Assembly (NCBI RefSeq): GCF_000155975.1
Contig: NZ_GG730300.1
Span: forward strand, 149,558 to 213,557
From: Citrobacter youngae ATCC 29220
GTDB lineage: Bacteria > Pseudomonadota > Gammaproteobacteria > Enterobacterales > Enterobacteriaceae
Direction of reading: 5' to 3'
Length of the DNA: 64,000 nt
Part shown: positions 7,089 through 17,592 of the stretch, piece after piece
Position numbering within the stretch: position 1 is the stretch's first letter
How the letters are laid out: the number at the start of each line of letters is the position of its first letter
Position numbers and translations under genes: made by a program
Notes under the pieces: model-generated
Seen by the model: only the letters and a program-made list of their open reading frames with translations
The model's database searches: none
What the model was told of the DNA's origin: nothing

Positions 7089-10000
7089 TTAAAGAATCCT
7101 TTTACTGTGTCTATTATGTCATTTATTTTATCTTTCACTCTCTTTTTCATAATCATGCGAACCATTTCATTATATTCTCCATTAGAATAGGTTCTACAGC
7201 TATTAAAAAGAACATTGTATGAACCTGTCTTACCTACCTGCTGTTCCAAATGTTTTTTTATCAAAGCATCTTCTTCTGGTGTGGTTTTAAATGACTCAGC
7301 TACTTTTATAGCACTATCATTGTCTACATATACCATCCCATCTCCAGCTTTTCCTACATCAGGGGTTCCAGACACATTTCCCCATATATCAGGATCAGCA
7401 GTGTAGACCCCGAAGCTTATACCATAAGTTCCTGTGCCCTCATCTACTTCAACTTTTCTATGCCAACCACCTACAGCATCGGTATTTACCAACCTTACAT
7501 CAAGTCCTGACGGATCAATATATTCAACTGGGTTTAGGGGATATTTATAAAGGTTCCATCCCCCTTTCAGCCCTATCGGATCCTGGGTGATATACCGGCC
7601 CAGTCCCGGATTGTAGTACCGGTGGCGGTTGTAGTGCAGTCCGGATTCGTCGTCATACTGTTGGCCCGGCAGGCGTATCAGCTGTTGCAGATTGTGCGGA
7701 TTATCTTCCCGCAGTACGTTACCCCATTCGTCATACTCCGCGCGCCAGCTGATGGCGCCGTCCTGGCTTATCAGCGCCAGCGGCAGGCCCCGGTGGTCGC
7801 AGTGGTACAGATGCAGCGTCCTCTCCGGGACCGGCAACGGCTCCATCTGCGCCGCCATCTGTTCCGGCGTCAGGCCGCACCCGGCCAGCCACTGGCGGTT
7901 TGCATCGCTGATAACCCCGGCGCGCAGCTCACCTTCCAGGCGGTCAAGCATGTTCACCAGCGCCGGCGGGAACACCACGCCAGCGCCATCCCCGCTGCCT
8001 TCCTGCCGGAGTTTCTCCGCCAGCGTCCGGTGACGGCGCAGGGCGTCCAGCGCCTCTGTGGCGGTCTCCACCCGGATGAGCGGCGTGAAACTGCCGGGTT
8101 CATAAATTGTCTGGACGCGGGTCTGCGCCGTCTGCGTGGTGGTCAGCCGGTCGCCGTCCCAGCCGTACCAGGTGGTGTACGGCCTGTGCGACAGTGCCGT
8201 CCGCGTGTCGCTCCAGTGCACGGGTTCGCGTTTCCATACCCGCTTACCGACGCGGCGGCCCTGCGGGTCGTAAATATACCGCCCCTCCGCCTGCGTCTCA
8301 CCGTGCTGCGTGCGTACACAGTGCACCAGCCGGTGCTGGTTATCGTAGCTGTAGCGGTGCGTGCGTTCATCGTACATGCGGATGGCCCCGTCGGGGATAC
8401 GGTCCGTCTTCTCCGTCAGCCTGCCGTAACGGTCATAGCGGTACAGGTACTGTGCATCCTCCGTGATGCGGTTATCCGCCCATATCTTTCTGCTGCTGTC
8501 CGGATAAAATTCCGGGTCCGGCAGACGGTTGCCCGCCGGGTCGGTGGCGTAAGGGAGGCGGATATCCAGACCGTCCGCAATCATGCGCACGCCGGTGAGC
8601 CTGCCGGTCTGGCTGTAGCCGTATTCCCGGGTCTGGTGCGGGGTGCTGATGCGGGTCAGATGCCCGGCCCCGTCATACCCGTAGTCGCGGTTCAGAAGCG
8701 GACTGTTCAGGTGCCGGCTCAGCAGCTGTCCGGCCGCGCTGTAGCCGGTGGCGAGCGTATATTCGCCGAAACAGCGTTGTGTCTCCCGGTGCAGGCGGTC
8801 GCGGGTGAAGTCGATGAGTGGGGTGTCACCGAGCTTCACCCCGGCCAGCCAGCCGCTGCCGTACGTCAGCCAGGCCACCGGGGGAAGGTGGTCGTGCGTG
8901 GTTTTATTCGCCAGTCCGTTCTGATAATCGTGCTGCGTGAGGTGCTCCCACAGCAGGGTTTGCGTCTGCGGGGCATGGACGGTCTGTTTCTCGCTGAGCA
9001 GCCGGCCTTTCTCATCATAGCCGTAGTGCACCGCCACCCGGTGCCCTTCGCTGAGGTGGCTGATGCCCGTCAGCCAGCCGTGGTCGTTGTACTGCCACTG
9101 CTCCGCCGGTTCGCCGTTCACCGTGCGGTGTGTCAGGCGGTCAGCGTCATCGTAATGCCACAGCGTGACGAGGTCTTCGTCCTCACTGCGGACAAGCTGT
9201 CCACCGGTGTTGTAGCCATAGCGCTGCGTGCGGCCGTCAAAGCCGGTCTGCTGCGTCAGCCTGTCCAGTGCATCGTAAGTGAATTCAGTATGGCTGCCGT
9301 TCTCATTGGTCAGCTGTGTTACGCGTCCGGCGGCATCGTATGTTATCTGCCGGGTCAGGCCGCCTGCGGTGATACTGACCGGTCTGCCGCCCGCATCGTG
9401 CTGCGTTTCCGTGCGGCTGCCGTCCGGGGCAATCACTGCCGTCAGGTCGCCGGCCTCACTGTATTCATAGTACGTCTCGCGGCCTGCCGCGTCGTGCTGG
9501 CTGACAGGCCGGCCCCGGGTATCGTAAGCGCGATACCGGCTGAGACCTTCCTCCTGATGCATGGCCGTGAGCTGCCCGAAGCGGTCATACTCATAGCGGG
9601 TTTCATACCCGGAGCAGTCGGAGACGCTCAGCAGCTGACCGTAATGGCTCCATGTCATCTGCTTTTTGCTGCCGGTGGCATCCTCCCTGGCGCAGGGATA
9701 TTCACTGTGCGGGTCAGCATACACATAGCGGGTGGTGCTTCCCTGACGGGAAGTCTGTGCCGTCAGGCGGCCCTGTTCATCGTATGCCAGCTTCTCCCGT
9801 AAACCGTCCGGGTGGGTGACACTGGTCAGCTGGCGCCCGCCATTGTAATAAAACGCCGTTTTCCTGCCGTCGGGGGAGATAATTTCTGTGACGTTACCGG
9901 ACGCAATACTGTACCGGTATTCGGTTTTCCGGCCCGCCGCATCGGTCCGGGCGGTGAGCCAGCCCGCGGGGTTGTATTCACTGCAGGTCACGCTGCCGTC

Positions 10001-11182
10001 GGCGTATTCCTTTTTCACCACCCGTTTCAGGCCGCCTTCACCGGCCGTGTGCAGCACTTCCCGGCGGTGCAGGCTGTCGGTGATGGCAACATGGTCCCGC
10101 TGGTACTCATAGCGGTAACTCAGTCCTGCCGGGTTTAGCTGCTCCACCACGCGCCCGGCCGCATCATAGCGGTAGCTGGTCTGCGGGCGTCCGGCGTACT
10201 GGTGGGCCACCATCCTGCCCGGGGTCTCCGCGTCATAGTCAAAACGGCGCACCTGCACCCCGCCCCGGTCATACACCGCGGCCAGCTCGCCGCGCGGGGA
10301 ATAGGCATAGCGCGCCAGCGGGGACGCCGGCAGGTTGTCCGGGTACAGCGGGTCGTGCACCAGCCAGACGGCGCCGAGACGGATCCCGTCATCCCGGCCG
10401 TAGCGGGTGACCGGCAGCACATCCGTCTGCTTCAGCACCAGCCGGAAGCGGCGGCCAGCGCCGTCCGTCACGCCGGTGATATGGCCGCTGAACGGCCCGG
10501 CGGCCTCGCGGTGATATGAGAGCCTGCGCCCGAAACTGTCCACCAGCCCGGTCAGCACCCGGTACGGCGGCAGCGGGGCGGGGAGTGCCTCATCCACGTC
10601 CGGCACCCGTTCAGACCACCCCAGTAACCACCACGGCCCCTGCGGACTGTTTGCCGCCAGGTACTGATGCGGGCTCAGGCGGATGTCTTCCGGCAGCGCC
10701 TGCCAGAGCCGGTGCAGGGGATGGCTCTCGTGCAGCTTCGCCACGCCGCCACGGGCGAGCCAGAAGCGTTCGCTGCGGCTGAAGGCCACTTCTCCGGGGA
10801 GCAGGTGCTCAAAGTGGATGCTGCGCCCGCCGTTGTCGTTGAGGATAAGTTCCTCATCCTGAACCTGCAGATAAATATCGCAAGGCGCTTTCCAGCCGGG
10901 GCCGAAGATACCGACCGGAGCCGGGGTGCGGGTCCGGTAACTGCTGTAGGCGCGGGTGAGGACAAAGGGCAGCGGGCCGGGCAGGGAAAAATCGGTCTCA
11001 CCGGGCAGGACTTTGGCGCCGAGGAGCGGGTTGACCGGAGGGCCGTAGATGACGTCGCCGGGGCAGACGGAGCAGGCGACGCCGGTGGGGGCGCCAATCA
11101 TCACGCCCATGGAACCCTGCACAATCGGGCCGCCGAATTTCGTCATGTCGCCCATGCGGGCAGCCGGTTTTCCACCGCTCAT
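7085..11182 (-). CDS. Intact PAAR-like Rhs effector with C-terminal toxin tip
   Basis: The ATG at 11182 ([12 protein letters not shown]) has AAGG eight bases upstream; the TTG at 11188 is too close to it. This gives 1365 aa. Residues 1-60 form a PAAR-like cap ([24 protein letters not shown]) that would sit on a type VI secretion spike. Residues about 60-1200 are the Rhs cage with many YD repeats (for example [25 protein letters not shown]). The core closes with [31 protein letters not shown] and IDPSGL (about 1223-1227), after which Rhs proteins self-cleave. The tip (about 1228-1365) has GGWHRKVEV (His near 1241) and [16 protein letters not shown] (Cys near 1329). The His-before-Cys order recalls circularly permuted papain-like/NlpC-P60 folds, so a peptidoglycan or lipid hydrolase is possible (inference). 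No T6SS genes are in the window. Confidence 0.9.
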   Translation of the reverse strand: MSGGKPAARMGDMTKFGGPIVQGSMGVMIGAPTGVACSVCPGDVIYGPPVNPLLGAKVLPGETDFSLPGPLPFVLTRAYSSYRTRTPAPVGIFGPGWKAPCDIYLQVQDEELILNDNGGRSIHFEHLLPGEVAFSRSERFWLARGGVAKLHESHPLHRLWQALPEDIRLSPHQYLAANSPQGPWWLLGWSERVPDVDEALPAPLPPYRVLTGLVDSFGRRLSYHREAAGPFSGHITGVTDGAGRRFRLVLKQTDVLPVTRYGRDDGIRLGAVWLVHDPLYPDNLPASPLARYAYSPRGELAAVYDRGGVQVRRFDYDAETPGRMVAHQYAGRPQTSYRYDAAGRVVEQLNPAGLSYRYEYQRDHVAITDSLHRREVLHTAGEGGLKRVVKKEYADGSVTCSEYNPAGWLTARTDAAGRKTEYRYSIASGNVTEIISPDGRKTAFYYNGGRQLTSVTHPDGLREKLAYDEQGRLTAQTSRQGSTTRYVYADPHSEYPCAREDATGSKKQMTWSHYGQLLSVSDCSGYETRYEYDRFGQLTAMHQEEGLSRYRAYDTRGRPVSQHDAAGRETYYEYSEAGDLTAVIAPDGSRTETQHDAGGRPVSITAGGLTRQITYDAAGRVTQLTNENGSHTEFTYDALDRLTQQTGFDGRTQRYGYNTGGQLVRSEDEDLVTLWHYDDADRLTHRTVNGEPAEQWQYNDHGWLTGISHLSEGHRVAVHYGYDEKGRLLSEKQTVHAPQTQTLLWEHLTQHDYQNGLANKTTHDHLPPVAWLTYGSGWLAGVKLGDTPLIDFTRDRLHRETQRCFGEYTLATGYSAAGQLLSRHLNSPLLNRDYGYDGAGHLTRISTPHQTREYGYSQTGRLTGVRMIADGLDIRLPYATDPAGNRLPDPEFYPDSSRKIWADNRITEDAQYLYRYDRYGRLTEKTDRIPDGAIRMYDERTHRYSYDNQHRLVHCVRTQHGETQAEGRYIYDPQGRRVGKRVWKREPVHWSDTRTALSHRPYTTWYGWDGDRLTTTQTAQTRVQTIYEPGSFTPLIRVETATEALDALRRHRTLAEKLRQEGSGDGAGVVFPPALVNMLDRLEGELRAGVISDANRQWLAGCGLTPEQMAAQMEPLPVPERTLHLYHCDHRGLPLALISQDGAISWRAEYDEWGNVLREDNPHNLQQLIRLPGQQYDDESGLHYNRHRYYNPGLGRYITQDPIGLKGGWNLYKYPLNPVEYIDPSGLDVRLVNTDAVGGWHRKVEVDEGTGTYGISFGVYTADPDIWGNVSGTPDVGKAGDGMVYVDNDSAIKVAESFKTTPEEDALIKKHLEQQVGKTGSYNVLFNSCRTYSNGEYNEMVRMIMKKRVKDKINDIIDTVKGFFK
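7557..7823 (-). repeat. Rhs core-end direct repeat 5 (within the intact rhs)
   Basis: The parental copy of the repeated core end, still in frame with the full Rhs core and the current toxin tip. The displaced copies at 2126, 3141, 4372 and 6461 share this segment. Confidence 0.75.
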
Positions 11183-11380
11183 CGCCAAATCCTTTTGTAA
11201 AACATCAGGATTTGCAGATTACGCCTGCTTCAGATGAGGGGATTGTGAGATAAGTGCAACAGAGAGAAGATTCGGAAATAATTTAGATTGAGCACATGAA
11301 AAATTGCCACTATTTCCATTAGCGAAGGGAATATCAAAGCCTTAACAGCTATCGGCCTACGTGAGGTAGGCCGACATTGA

Positions 11381-12754
11381 TTAGGTACGTTTGTACAACG
11401 GGAGCCAAAGCACCAGCCGCAAGCCACCCAGCGGGCTGTCTTCGGCCTTCACCCAGCCACGATGTTGCTGAATAGCCGTTTCAACAATCGCCAGACCCAG
11501 ACCCGTTCCGCCTGACTCGCGATCGCGCGCCTCATCGGTACGATAGAATGGACGGAAAATCTGTTCCCGATCCTCAGGGCTGACGCCCGGACCATCGTCG
11601 TCCACGGTGATGGTGATCCCGTCTTTATCCACCGCGAAGCCCACTTCAATCTGGGTGTGTGAATAGCGCAGGGCGTTGCGCACAATGTTTTCCAGCGCGC
11701 TTTCCAGCGCATTTGGGTTGCCGTACAGCGGCCACGGACCCGGCGGGAAATTCACCGTGAGCGATTTACCCATCTGCTCGGCTTCAAAGGCGGCGTTATC
11801 CAGTACTTCGCCCCATAGCTGATTGGCTTTCACCGTTTCGCTGACCAGCGCGTTTTTCTGCTGATTACGGGACATCACCAGCAGGTCGTTGATCATGCTG
11901 TCCAGCCGATGCGCTTCTGTTTCAATACGTTCCAGCTCTTTACTCTCACCGCTGCGCCGACGCAGCAGGGCGGTACCCAGCTGCAGACGCGTCAGCGGCG
12001 TTCTCAACTCATGCGAGATGTCCGACAGCAGGCGCTGCTGCGTGGTCATCATCCGCTCCAGCGCCGTTACCATCTGGTTAAAGCTGGCGCCAGCCGCCAG
12101 AAACTCCTGCGGACCGGCTTCCAGCTCCGGATGCTGACGCAGGTTGCCCTGGGCCACTTCATCCGCTGCATTTTTCAGCTTACGCGCCGGTTTCGCCAGG
12201 CTCCAGGCAAGCCAGAGCAATAGCGGAGAACTGACCAACATGGTGACGATCAGCAACAACAGCGGTCGGTCGAACAGCAGGTTGATAAAGTCAGATTGTG
12301 AGCTGCTGGCAGGTCGAATGAGATACAACTGGTAGTTATCTTCACCGTCTCTGACGGAGAAAGGCCCGACCATCTCAACGCGACCGTATTTTTTCTTTTG
12401 CGGATGGTCGGCGTTATCGGCCTGACCAATAAAGTTACGAATGATCTGCATTTCGTTGCGTTCTGCGCCGATCACGCGTCCTTCCGTCGTAACAAGTAAT
12501 AACCGCTGTCCTGGCGGCGCCCACTTGTCTATCGCCCGAAACAAGCGACGCCACCACATCAAATCGTTGGGTGGATCGTTCGCCAGTTCAGCTTCAACGT
12601 GCTGCTCAATCATCAACCCCTGGCGCTGCTCGCTGTCCAGTAGCTCGGTCATCTGGCGTGAGTCGAGCTTGGGTAACATCAGTACCAACATCAACACCAG
12701 TGCCAGCGTCAACCAGAAGATGGCAAAGATGCGTGCGGTTAAGCTCCCTATCAT
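11381..12754 (-). CDS. cpxA: CpxA, envelope-stress sensor histidine kinase
   Basis: The protein (457 aa, the E. coli length) has a first membrane span at about 7-28 and a periplasmic sensor loop from 29 to about 162. A second span follows at 163-185, then a HAMP linker, a dimerisation domain with the phosphorylated histidine H248 in SDISHELRTPL, and a C-terminal ATPase with N box (IVRNALRYSH) and G boxes (DDDGPGV, GGTGLGLAIV). It senses misfolded envelope proteins and phosphorylates or dephosphorylates CpxR. Its ATG overlaps the cpxR stop (ATGA), so both are made from one mRNA. No unusual residues were noticed. Confidence 0.98.
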   Translation of the reverse strand: MIGSLTARIFAIFWLTLALVLMLVLMLPKLDSRQMTELLDSEQRQGLMIEQHVEAELANDPPNDLMWWRRLFRAIDKWAPPGQRLLLVTTEGRVIGAERNEMQIIRNFIGQADNADHPQKKKYGRVEMVGPFSVRDGEDNYQLYLIRPASSSQSDFINLLFDRPLLLLIVTMLVSSPLLLWLAWSLAKPARKLKNAADEVAQGNLRQHPELEAGPQEFLAAGASFNQMVTALERMMTTQQRLLSDISHELRTPLTRLQLGTALLRRRSGESKELERIETEAHRLDSMINDLLVMSRNQQKNALVSETVKANQLWGEVLDNAAFEAEQMGKSLTVNFPPGPWPLYGNPNALESALENIVRNALRYSHTQIEVGFAVDKDGITITVDDDGPGVSPEDREQIFRPFYRTDEARDRESGGTGLGLAIVETAIQQHRGWVKAEDSPLGGLRLVLWLPLYKRT

Positions 12755-13449
12755 GAAGCGGAGACCATCAGGTAGCCGCGACCACGCAGGGTTTTAAACC
12801 ACGGGTGTCCGTCTTTACGCTCTGGCAGCTTACGACGCAGGTTCGAGATATGCATGTCGATCGCGCGATCGAAAGGCGTCAGGCGCTTGCCCAGCACTTC
12901 CTGGCTCAGATGTTCACGCGACACCACCTGACCGAGATGCTGTGCCAGCAAATAGAGCAGGGTGAATTCGGTGCCGGTTAACTCCAGGGTTTGCCCGTCA
13001 AAGCTGGCTTCCTGGCGACCCGGGTTAAGGCTTAATGCGTCCACTTCCAGGGTCGGCGAGCCGTTGTCGCTGTTCTGCTGCTGTTCGCTCCAGTGCGAAC
13101 GACGCAGAATAGCGCGGATGCGCGCGACCAGTTCACGGTCGTTAAATGGTTTAGGTAAATAGTCGTCCGCGCCCAGCTCAAGGCCGAGTACGCGATCCAA
13201 TTCGCTGCCGCGAGCGGTCAGCATGATTACGGGTGTCTGGTGTGTCTGGCGAAGCGCTTTCAGTGTATCGATACCGTTTTTCTTCGGCATCATGACGTCG
13301 AGCAAAAGTAAATCGATGCTGTCATCCAGAAGCTCAAGCGCTTGTTCCCCATCATAGGCAACCAGCACATCGAAACCTTCCATTTCGAGCAATTCCTTCA
13401 ACAGGGAAGTCAGCTCTCGGTCATCATCAACTAACAGGATTTTATTCAT
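12751..13449 (-). CDS. cpxR: CpxR, envelope-stress response regulator
   Basis: OmpR/PhoB-type regulator of 232 aa. The receiver domain (1-115) has the acidic pocket VDDD at 7-10, the phosphoacceptor D51 in LLLLDVMMPKKNG and the conserved lysine in the LPKPFNDREL motif. A winged-helix DNA-binding domain follows (about 135-232; REHLSQEVLGKRLTPFDRAI and RRGYLMV-like end). Phosphorylated by CpxA, it activates cpxP, degP, dsbA and its own operon. A GGAGG ribosome site lies ten bases before the ATG. The divergent cpxP promoter region holds a clear CpxR box. Confidence 0.98.
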   Translation of the reverse strand: MNKILLVDDDRELTSLLKELLEMEGFDVLVAYDGEQALELLDDSIDLLLLDVMMPKKNGIDTLKALRQTHQTPVIMLTARGSELDRVLGLELGADDYLPKPFNDRELVARIRAILRRSHWSEQQQNSDNGSPTLEVDALSLNPGRQEASFDGQTLELTGTEFTLLYLLAQHLGQVVSREHLSQEVLGKRLTPFDRAIDMHISNLRRKLPERKDGHPWFKTLRGRGYLMVSAS

Positions 13450-13504
13450 TGTTTACGTACCTCCGAGGCAGAAATTACGTCATCAGGCGTCGCTAATCTA
13501 TGAC

Positions 13505-13519
13505 TTTACGTTGTTTTAC
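13505..13519 (-). promoter_or_regulatory. CpxR box between cpxR and cpxP
   Basis: Read on the minus strand this is GTAAA-N5-GTAAA, an exact match to the CpxR consensus. It is placed to control both the divergent cpxRA and cpxP transcripts. Extra GTAAA half-sites lie near 13550 (plus strand) and close to the cpxR start. Confidence 0.85.
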
Positions 13520-13599
13520 ACCCCCTGACGCATGTTTGCAGCCCGAATCGTAAACTGTCTCTCGTTGAATCGCGACAGAAAAGATTTTGGGAGCAAGTG

Positions 13600-14100
13600 A
13601 TGGGCAAAGTTACCGCTGCCGTCATGGCCTCAACGCTGGCATTTAGTTCTTTAAGCCATGCAGCTGAAGTCGTCACAGGCGATCACTGGCACCTGGGTGA
13701 AGGCTCCTCGCAACGCAGCGTACAGAGCCACATGTTTGACGGTATCAGTTTAACCGAACATCAACGTCAACAGATGCGAGATTTAATGCAGCAGGCAAGA
13801 CACGAACAGCCTCCTGTTAATGTTAGCGAAATGGAGACAATGCATCGCCTTGTCACCGCAGAGAAATTTGATGAAAGCGCTGTGCGCGCTCAGGCAGAAA
13901 GAATGGCGCAAGAACAGGTTGCCCGCCAGGTTGAAATAGCCCGGATTCGCAATCAGATGTATCGCCTGTTAACGCCCGAGCAGCAAGCGGTTTTAAACGA
14001 GAAACATGAGCAACGAATGGAGCAACTGCGCGACGTAGCGCAATGGAAAAAAAGCTCATCGTTGAATTTATTGAGTAGTAGCAACTCACGTTCCCAGTAG
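13600..14100 (+). CDS. cpxP: CpxP, periplasmic inhibitor and adaptor of the Cpx system
   Basis: Starting at the ATG at 13600 gives 166 aa, the E. coli length. A GTG immediately upstream would add one residue. A signal peptide ends in LSHA-AEVV (cleavage near 21). The mature protein has the two LTxxQ-type motifs of the CpxP/Spy family, [13 protein letters not shown] near 50 and [10 protein letters not shown] near 127. The protein is a cradle-shaped helical dimer that binds misfolded pilins, hands them to DegP and keeps CpxA quiet. It is one of the most strongly Cpx-induced genes, in keeping with the CpxR box about 80 bases upstream. Its 3'UTR is the CpxQ sRNA. Confidence 0.97.
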   Translation: MGKVTAAVMASTLAFSSLSHAAEVVTGDHWHLGEGSSQRSVQSHMFDGISLTEHQRQQMRDLMQQARHEQPPVNVSEMETMHRLVTAEKFDESAVRAQAERMAQEQVARQVEIARIRNQMYRLLTPEQQAVLNEKHEQRMEQLRDVAQWKKSSSLNLLSSSNSRSQ

Positions 14101-14108
14101 TACCCCTG

Positions 14109-14166
14109 TTTTCCTTGCCATAGACACCATCCCTGTCTTCCCCCACATGATGTGGGGGTTTTTTTT
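14109..14166 (+). ncRNA. cpxQ: CpxQ small RNA from the cpxP 3'UTR
   Basis: The region just after the cpxP stop is the known position of CpxQ, a roughly 58-60 nt Hfq-bound RNA cut from the cpxP mRNA by RNase E. The sequence begins TTTTCCTTGCCATAGACACC and ends in a strong rho-independent terminator, as I remember the Salmonella/E. coli CpxQ. It represses several envelope-protein mRNAs and nhaB. The exact 5' end is taken from that memory, not measured here. Confidence 0.9.
14140..14166 (+). terminator. cpxP/CpxQ rho-independent terminator
   Basis: A perfect 8-bp stem (CCCCCACA / TGTGGGGG) with a TGA loop is followed by eight T's. Confidence 0.95.
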
Positions 14167-14247
14167 GCCCAAAATTTGTCACTCGGTAATTGCCTGACTG
14201 TTTTACTTCATCCGTTATACTAGCGGCATATCCTGGCAGGAGTGTTT

Positions 14248-15150
14248 ATGAATCAAACCTATGGGCGGCTGGTTAGCCGGGCGGCAATCGCGGCGACCGT
14301 GATGGCATCGCTGTTACTTTTGATCAAAATTTTTGCGTGGTGGTACACCGGATCCGTCAGTATTCTGGCGGCGCTGGTGGATTCTCTGGTCGACATTGCG
14401 GCGTCGCTCACCAACCTGTTGGTGGTGCGCTATTCATTGCAACCCGCCGATGATGAACACACGTTCGGACACGGAAAAGCGGAATCGCTGGCGGCGTTGG
14501 CGCAAAGCATGTTTATTTCCGGCTCAGCGCTGTTTTTATTCCTGACCGGGATTCAGCATCTCATCCAACCCACGCCGATGAAAGATCCCGGTGTCGGGGT
14601 GGGCGTCACCATCATTGCGTTAGTTTGTACAATCATACTGGTTTCGTTTCAGCGCTGGGTGGTGAAGCGTACGCAAAGCCAGGCCGTTCGGGCGGATATG
14701 CTTCATTATCAGTCTGATGTTATGATGAACGGAGCGATTCTCATTGCGCTTGGCCTGTCATGGTACGGCTGGCATCGCGCAGATGCCTTGTTTGCGCTCG
14801 GAATTGGCATCTATATTTTATATAGCGCATTACGCATGGGGTATGAGGCGGTACAGTCATTGCTGGATCGCGCTTTACCTGATGAAGAACGTCAGGAAAT
14901 TATTGATATAGTGACGTCATGGCCGGGGGTCAGCGGCGCTCACGATCTTCGCACGCGGCAGTCAGGGCCGACCCGCTTTATTCAGATTCATTTGGAAATG
15001 GAAGATAATCTGCCGCTCGTTCAGGCGCATGTCGTGGCTGAGCAGGTAGAGCAGGCGATTTTGCGACGTTTCCCGGGATCGGATGTCATCATTCATCAGG
15101 ATCCCTGTTCTGTCGTACCCAAGGAAGGCAAGATGTTTGAGCTTTCATAA
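14248..15150 (+). CDS. fieF: FieF (YiiP), cation-efflux CDF transporter
   Basis: Starting at the ATG at 14248, five bases after CAGGAG, the protein has 300 aa as in E. coli. It is a cation diffusion facilitator with six membrane spans in the first about 210 residues. The transport-site residues are visible as ALVDSLVDI (Asp45, Asp49) and HYQSDV (His153, Asp157). A cytoplasmic ferredoxin-like domain follows from about residue 212 with metal-binding histidines ([20 protein letters not shown]). It exports Zn2+ and Fe2+ from the cytoplasm in exchange for protons. It stands alone between CpxQ and pfkA. Confidence 0.97.
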   Translation: MNQTYGRLVSRAAIAATVMASLLLLIKIFAWWYTGSVSILAALVDSLVDIAASLTNLLVVRYSLQPADDEHTFGHGKAESLAALAQSMFISGSALFLFLTGIQHLIQPTPMKDPGVGVGVTIIALVCTIILVSFQRWVVKRTQSQAVRADMLHYQSDVMMNGAILIALGLSWYGWHRADALFALGIGIYILYSALRMGYEAVQSLLDRALPDEERQEIIDIVTSWPGVSGAHDLRTRQSGPTRFIQIHLEMEDNLPLVQAHVVAEQVEQAILRRFPGSDVIIHQDPCSVVPKEGKMFELS

Positions 15151-15335
15151 TTCGTTGTAAAAAAAGTGAACCAGGCCAGCATTTTGTGTATAAATTACCA
15201 CCATTTGGCCTGACCTGAATCAATTCAGCAGGAAGTGATTGTTATACTATCTGCATATTCGTTGGATCGTTTCGATATGCGGAATCGACTTCCGGCAGCA
15301 GATTTCATTTTGCATTCCAAAGTTCAGAGGTAGTC

Positions 15336-16298
15336 ATGATTAAGAAAATCGGTGTGTTGACAAGCGGCGGTGATGCGCCGGGCATGAACGCAGCAATCCG
15401 TGGTGTTGTACGTGCAGCGTTGACGGAAGGGCTGGAAGTCATGGGGATCCATGATGGCTACCTGGGTTTGTATGAAGACCGTATGGTTCAGCTCGACCGC
15501 TATAGCGTGTCCGACATGATCAACCGTGGCGGTACCTTCCTTGGTTCAGCTCGCTTCCCGGAATTCCGCGACGAAAACGTGCGTGCGGTGGCTATCGAAA
15601 ACCTGAAAAAGCGTGGCATCGACGCGCTGGTTGTTATCGGCGGCGACGGTTCTTACATGGGTGCGAAACGCCTGACTGAAATGGGCTTCCCGTGCATTGG
15701 TCTGCCGGGCACTATCGACAACGATATCAAGGGCACCGACTACACCATCGGCTACTTCACCGCTCTGGGTACTGTAGTAGAAGCGATTGACCGTCTGCGT
15801 GATACCTCTTCTTCTCACCAGCGTATTTCCATCGTTGAAGTGATGGGCCGCTACTGTGGCGACCTGACCCTGGCAGCAGCGATTGCTGGCGGCTGTGAGT
15901 TCGTGGTGGTTCCGGAAGTCGAATTCAGCCGTGACGATCTGGTTGCTGAAATCAAAGCCGGTATCGCGAAAGGTAAAAAACACGCGATTGTGGCGATCAC
16001 TGAACACATGTGTGACGTTGACGAACTGGCGCATTACATTGAGAAAGAAACGGGCCGTGAAACGCGTTCAACCGTACTGGGTCACATCCAGCGTGGTGGT
16101 TCTCCGGTTCCTTATGACCGCATTCTGGCGTCCCGCATGGGTGCGTATGCCATCGAACTGCTGCTGGAAGGCCACGGCGGTCGTTGCGTAGGTATTCAGA
16201 ACGAGAAGCTGGTTCACCATGACATCATCGACGCTATCGAAAACATGAAGCGTCCGTTCAAAGGTGACTGGCTGGACTGCGCGAAAAAACTGTACTAA
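15336..16298 (+). CDS. pfkA: PfkA, ATP-dependent 6-phosphofructokinase isozyme I
   Basis: The protein (320 aa) is the standard bacterial PFK. ATP site: [10 protein letters not shown] at 11-20 and GGDGSYMG at about 102-109. Catalytic loop: [15 protein letters not shown], with the catalytic Asp at 128 counting Met (127 in usual numbering). It makes fructose-1,6-bisphosphate from fructose-6-phosphate and is the committed step of glycolysis, inhibited by PEP and activated by ADP. Codon use is strongly biased as in highly expressed genes. An AGAGG ribosome site precedes the ATG. The 185-bp upstream gap would hold its promoter. Confidence 0.98.
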   Translation: MIKKIGVLTSGGDAPGMNAAIRGVVRAALTEGLEVMGIHDGYLGLYEDRMVQLDRYSVSDMINRGGTFLGSARFPEFRDENVRAVAIENLKKRGIDALVVIGGDGSYMGAKRLTEMGFPCIGLPGTIDNDIKGTDYTIGYFTALGTVVEAIDRLRDTSSSHQRISIVEVMGRYCGDLTLAAAIAGGCEFVVVPEVEFSRDDLVAEIKAGIAKGKKHAIVAITEHMCDVDELAHYIEKETGRETRSTVLGHIQRGGSPVPYDRILASRMGAYAIELLLEGHGGRCVGIQNEKLVHHDIIDAIENMKRPFKGDWLDCAKKLY

Positions 16299-16306
16299 TT
16301 GCAATT

Positions 16307-16384
16307 GCCGGATGGCTGCTTGCGCCTTATCCGGCCTACATGATGCAAATCGTAGGCCTGATAAGCGTAGCGCCATCAGGCAAA
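16307..16384. repeat. REP pair (BIME) after pfkA
   Basis: Two inverted REP units (GCCGGATGGCTGCTTGCGCC... and the opposed GTAGGCCTGATAAGCG...) are separated by a short spacer. Such elements act as mRNA 3'-end stabilisers and gyrase sites. Confidence 0.85.
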
Positions 16385-16498
16385 AACTCGACTCCATATA
16401 TTCCCCCAAGTTATAGCAAATCTTTTTTTATTCTTTAATGTTCGGGTGTCTTTCTGGCACGCTTTGTTCATCACAACACCACATAAGAGAGCTGGGCG

Positions 16499-17488
16499 AT
16501 GAACAAATGGGGCGTAGGGTTAACATTATTGCTGGCATCGACCAGCGTTCTGGCAAAGGATATTCAGTTACTTAACGTATCGTACGATCCAACGCGTGAG
16601 CTGTACGAGCGGTACAACAAAGCTTTTAGCGCGCACTGGAAGCAGGAAACCGGCGACAACGTCGTGATCCGCCAATCGCACGGCGGTTCGGGTAAACAGG
16701 CGACTTCCGTCATTAACGGCATTGAGGCCGATGTTGTGACGCTGGCGCTGGCTTACGACGTGGACGCCATTGCTGAACGTGGCCGTATCGATAAAAACTG
16801 GCTTAAGCGCCTGCCGGATAACTCTGCGCCGTACACCTCCACCATCGTTTTCCTGGTGCGCAAAGGCAACCCAAAACAAATTCATGACTGGAACGATCTG
16901 ATAAAACCGGGCGTGTCGGTCATTACGCCAAACCCGAAAAGCTCAGGCGGCGCACGCTGGAACTATCTGGCGGCATGGGGCTACGCCCTGCATCACAACA
17001 ATAACGATCAGGCTAAAGCGCAAGACTTCGTGAAGGCCCTGTTTAAAAACGTTGAAGTGCTGGACTCCGGCGCGCGTGGCTCAACCAATACCTTCGTTGA
17101 ACGCGGTATCGGTGATGTGCTGATCGCCTGGGAAAACGAGGCGCTGCTGGCGGCGAACGAGCTGGGTAAAGATAAATTCGAGATAGTGACGCCGAGTGAA
17201 TCTATTCTCGCGGAGCCGACCGTTTCCGTGGTCGACAAAGTGGTGGAAAAGAAAGACACCAAGACGGTAGCGGAAGCTTACCTGAAATATCTCTACTCGC
17301 CGGAAGGTCAGGAGATAGCCGCGAAAAACTTCTATCGTCCGCGTGATGCTGAAGTGGCGAAGAAATACGAAAATGCATTTCCGAAGCTGAAGCTGTTCAC
17401 CATCGACGAAGAGTTTGGCGGCTGGACGAAAGCGCAGAAAGAGCACTTCTCTAACGGCGGTACCTTCGACCAGATCAGCAAGCGCTAA
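16499..17488 (+). CDS. sbp: Sbp, periplasmic sulfate-binding protein
   Basis: The protein (329 aa) starts [19 protein letters not shown] with cleavage before KDIQLLNV, then shows the typical sulfate-binding fold ([51 protein letters not shown]). It delivers sulfate to the CysTWA ABC transporter, which is encoded elsewhere. In E. coli it is part of the CysB regulon and induced by sulfur limitation. The ATG follows an AGAGAG ribosome site. No membrane transporter genes accompany it in the window. Confidence 0.97.
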   Translation: MNKWGVGLTLLLASTSVLAKDIQLLNVSYDPTRELYERYNKAFSAHWKQETGDNVVIRQSHGGSGKQATSVINGIEADVVTLALAYDVDAIAERGRIDKNWLKRLPDNSAPYTSTIVFLVRKGNPKQIHDWNDLIKPGVSVITPNPKSSGGARWNYLAAWGYALHHNNNDQAKAQDFVKALFKNVEVLDSGARGSTNTFVERGIGDVLIAWENEALLAANELGKDKFEIVTPSESILAEPTVSVVDKVVEKKDTKTVAEAYLKYLYSPEGQEIAAKNFYRPRDAEVAKKYENAFPKLKLFTIDEEFGGWTKAQKEHFSNGGTFDQISKR

Positions 17489-17508
17489 ATAAGTCTGTGA
17501 TTGACCGA

Positions 17509-17540
17509 CCCGGTGGCATAACGCGACCGGGTTTTTTATT
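17509..17540 (+). terminator. sbp terminator
   Basis: A CCCGGT / ACCGGG stem with an 11-base loop is followed by TTTTTTATT, directly after the sbp stop. Confidence 0.85.
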
Positions 17541-17592
17541 TGTCATGGTTTTGCGTTACTCTTGCCCTTCAATAGGATACAGGGAACGCGTA

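Noticed and set aside
7622-9802. A long open frame (726 codons) on the plus strand opposite the intact rhs gene
   Set aside because: It is the antisense of GC-rich Rhs YD repeats; the translation is low-complexity, rich in Val, Arg and Ala, has no family likeness and no ribosome site. The minus-strand Rhs protein explains the sequence.
14149-14166. CRISPR-like or phage att repeat around the palindromes after cpxP and elsewhere
   Set aside because: The palindromes are either a rho-independent terminator or typical REP units; there are no regularly spaced repeats with unique spacers.
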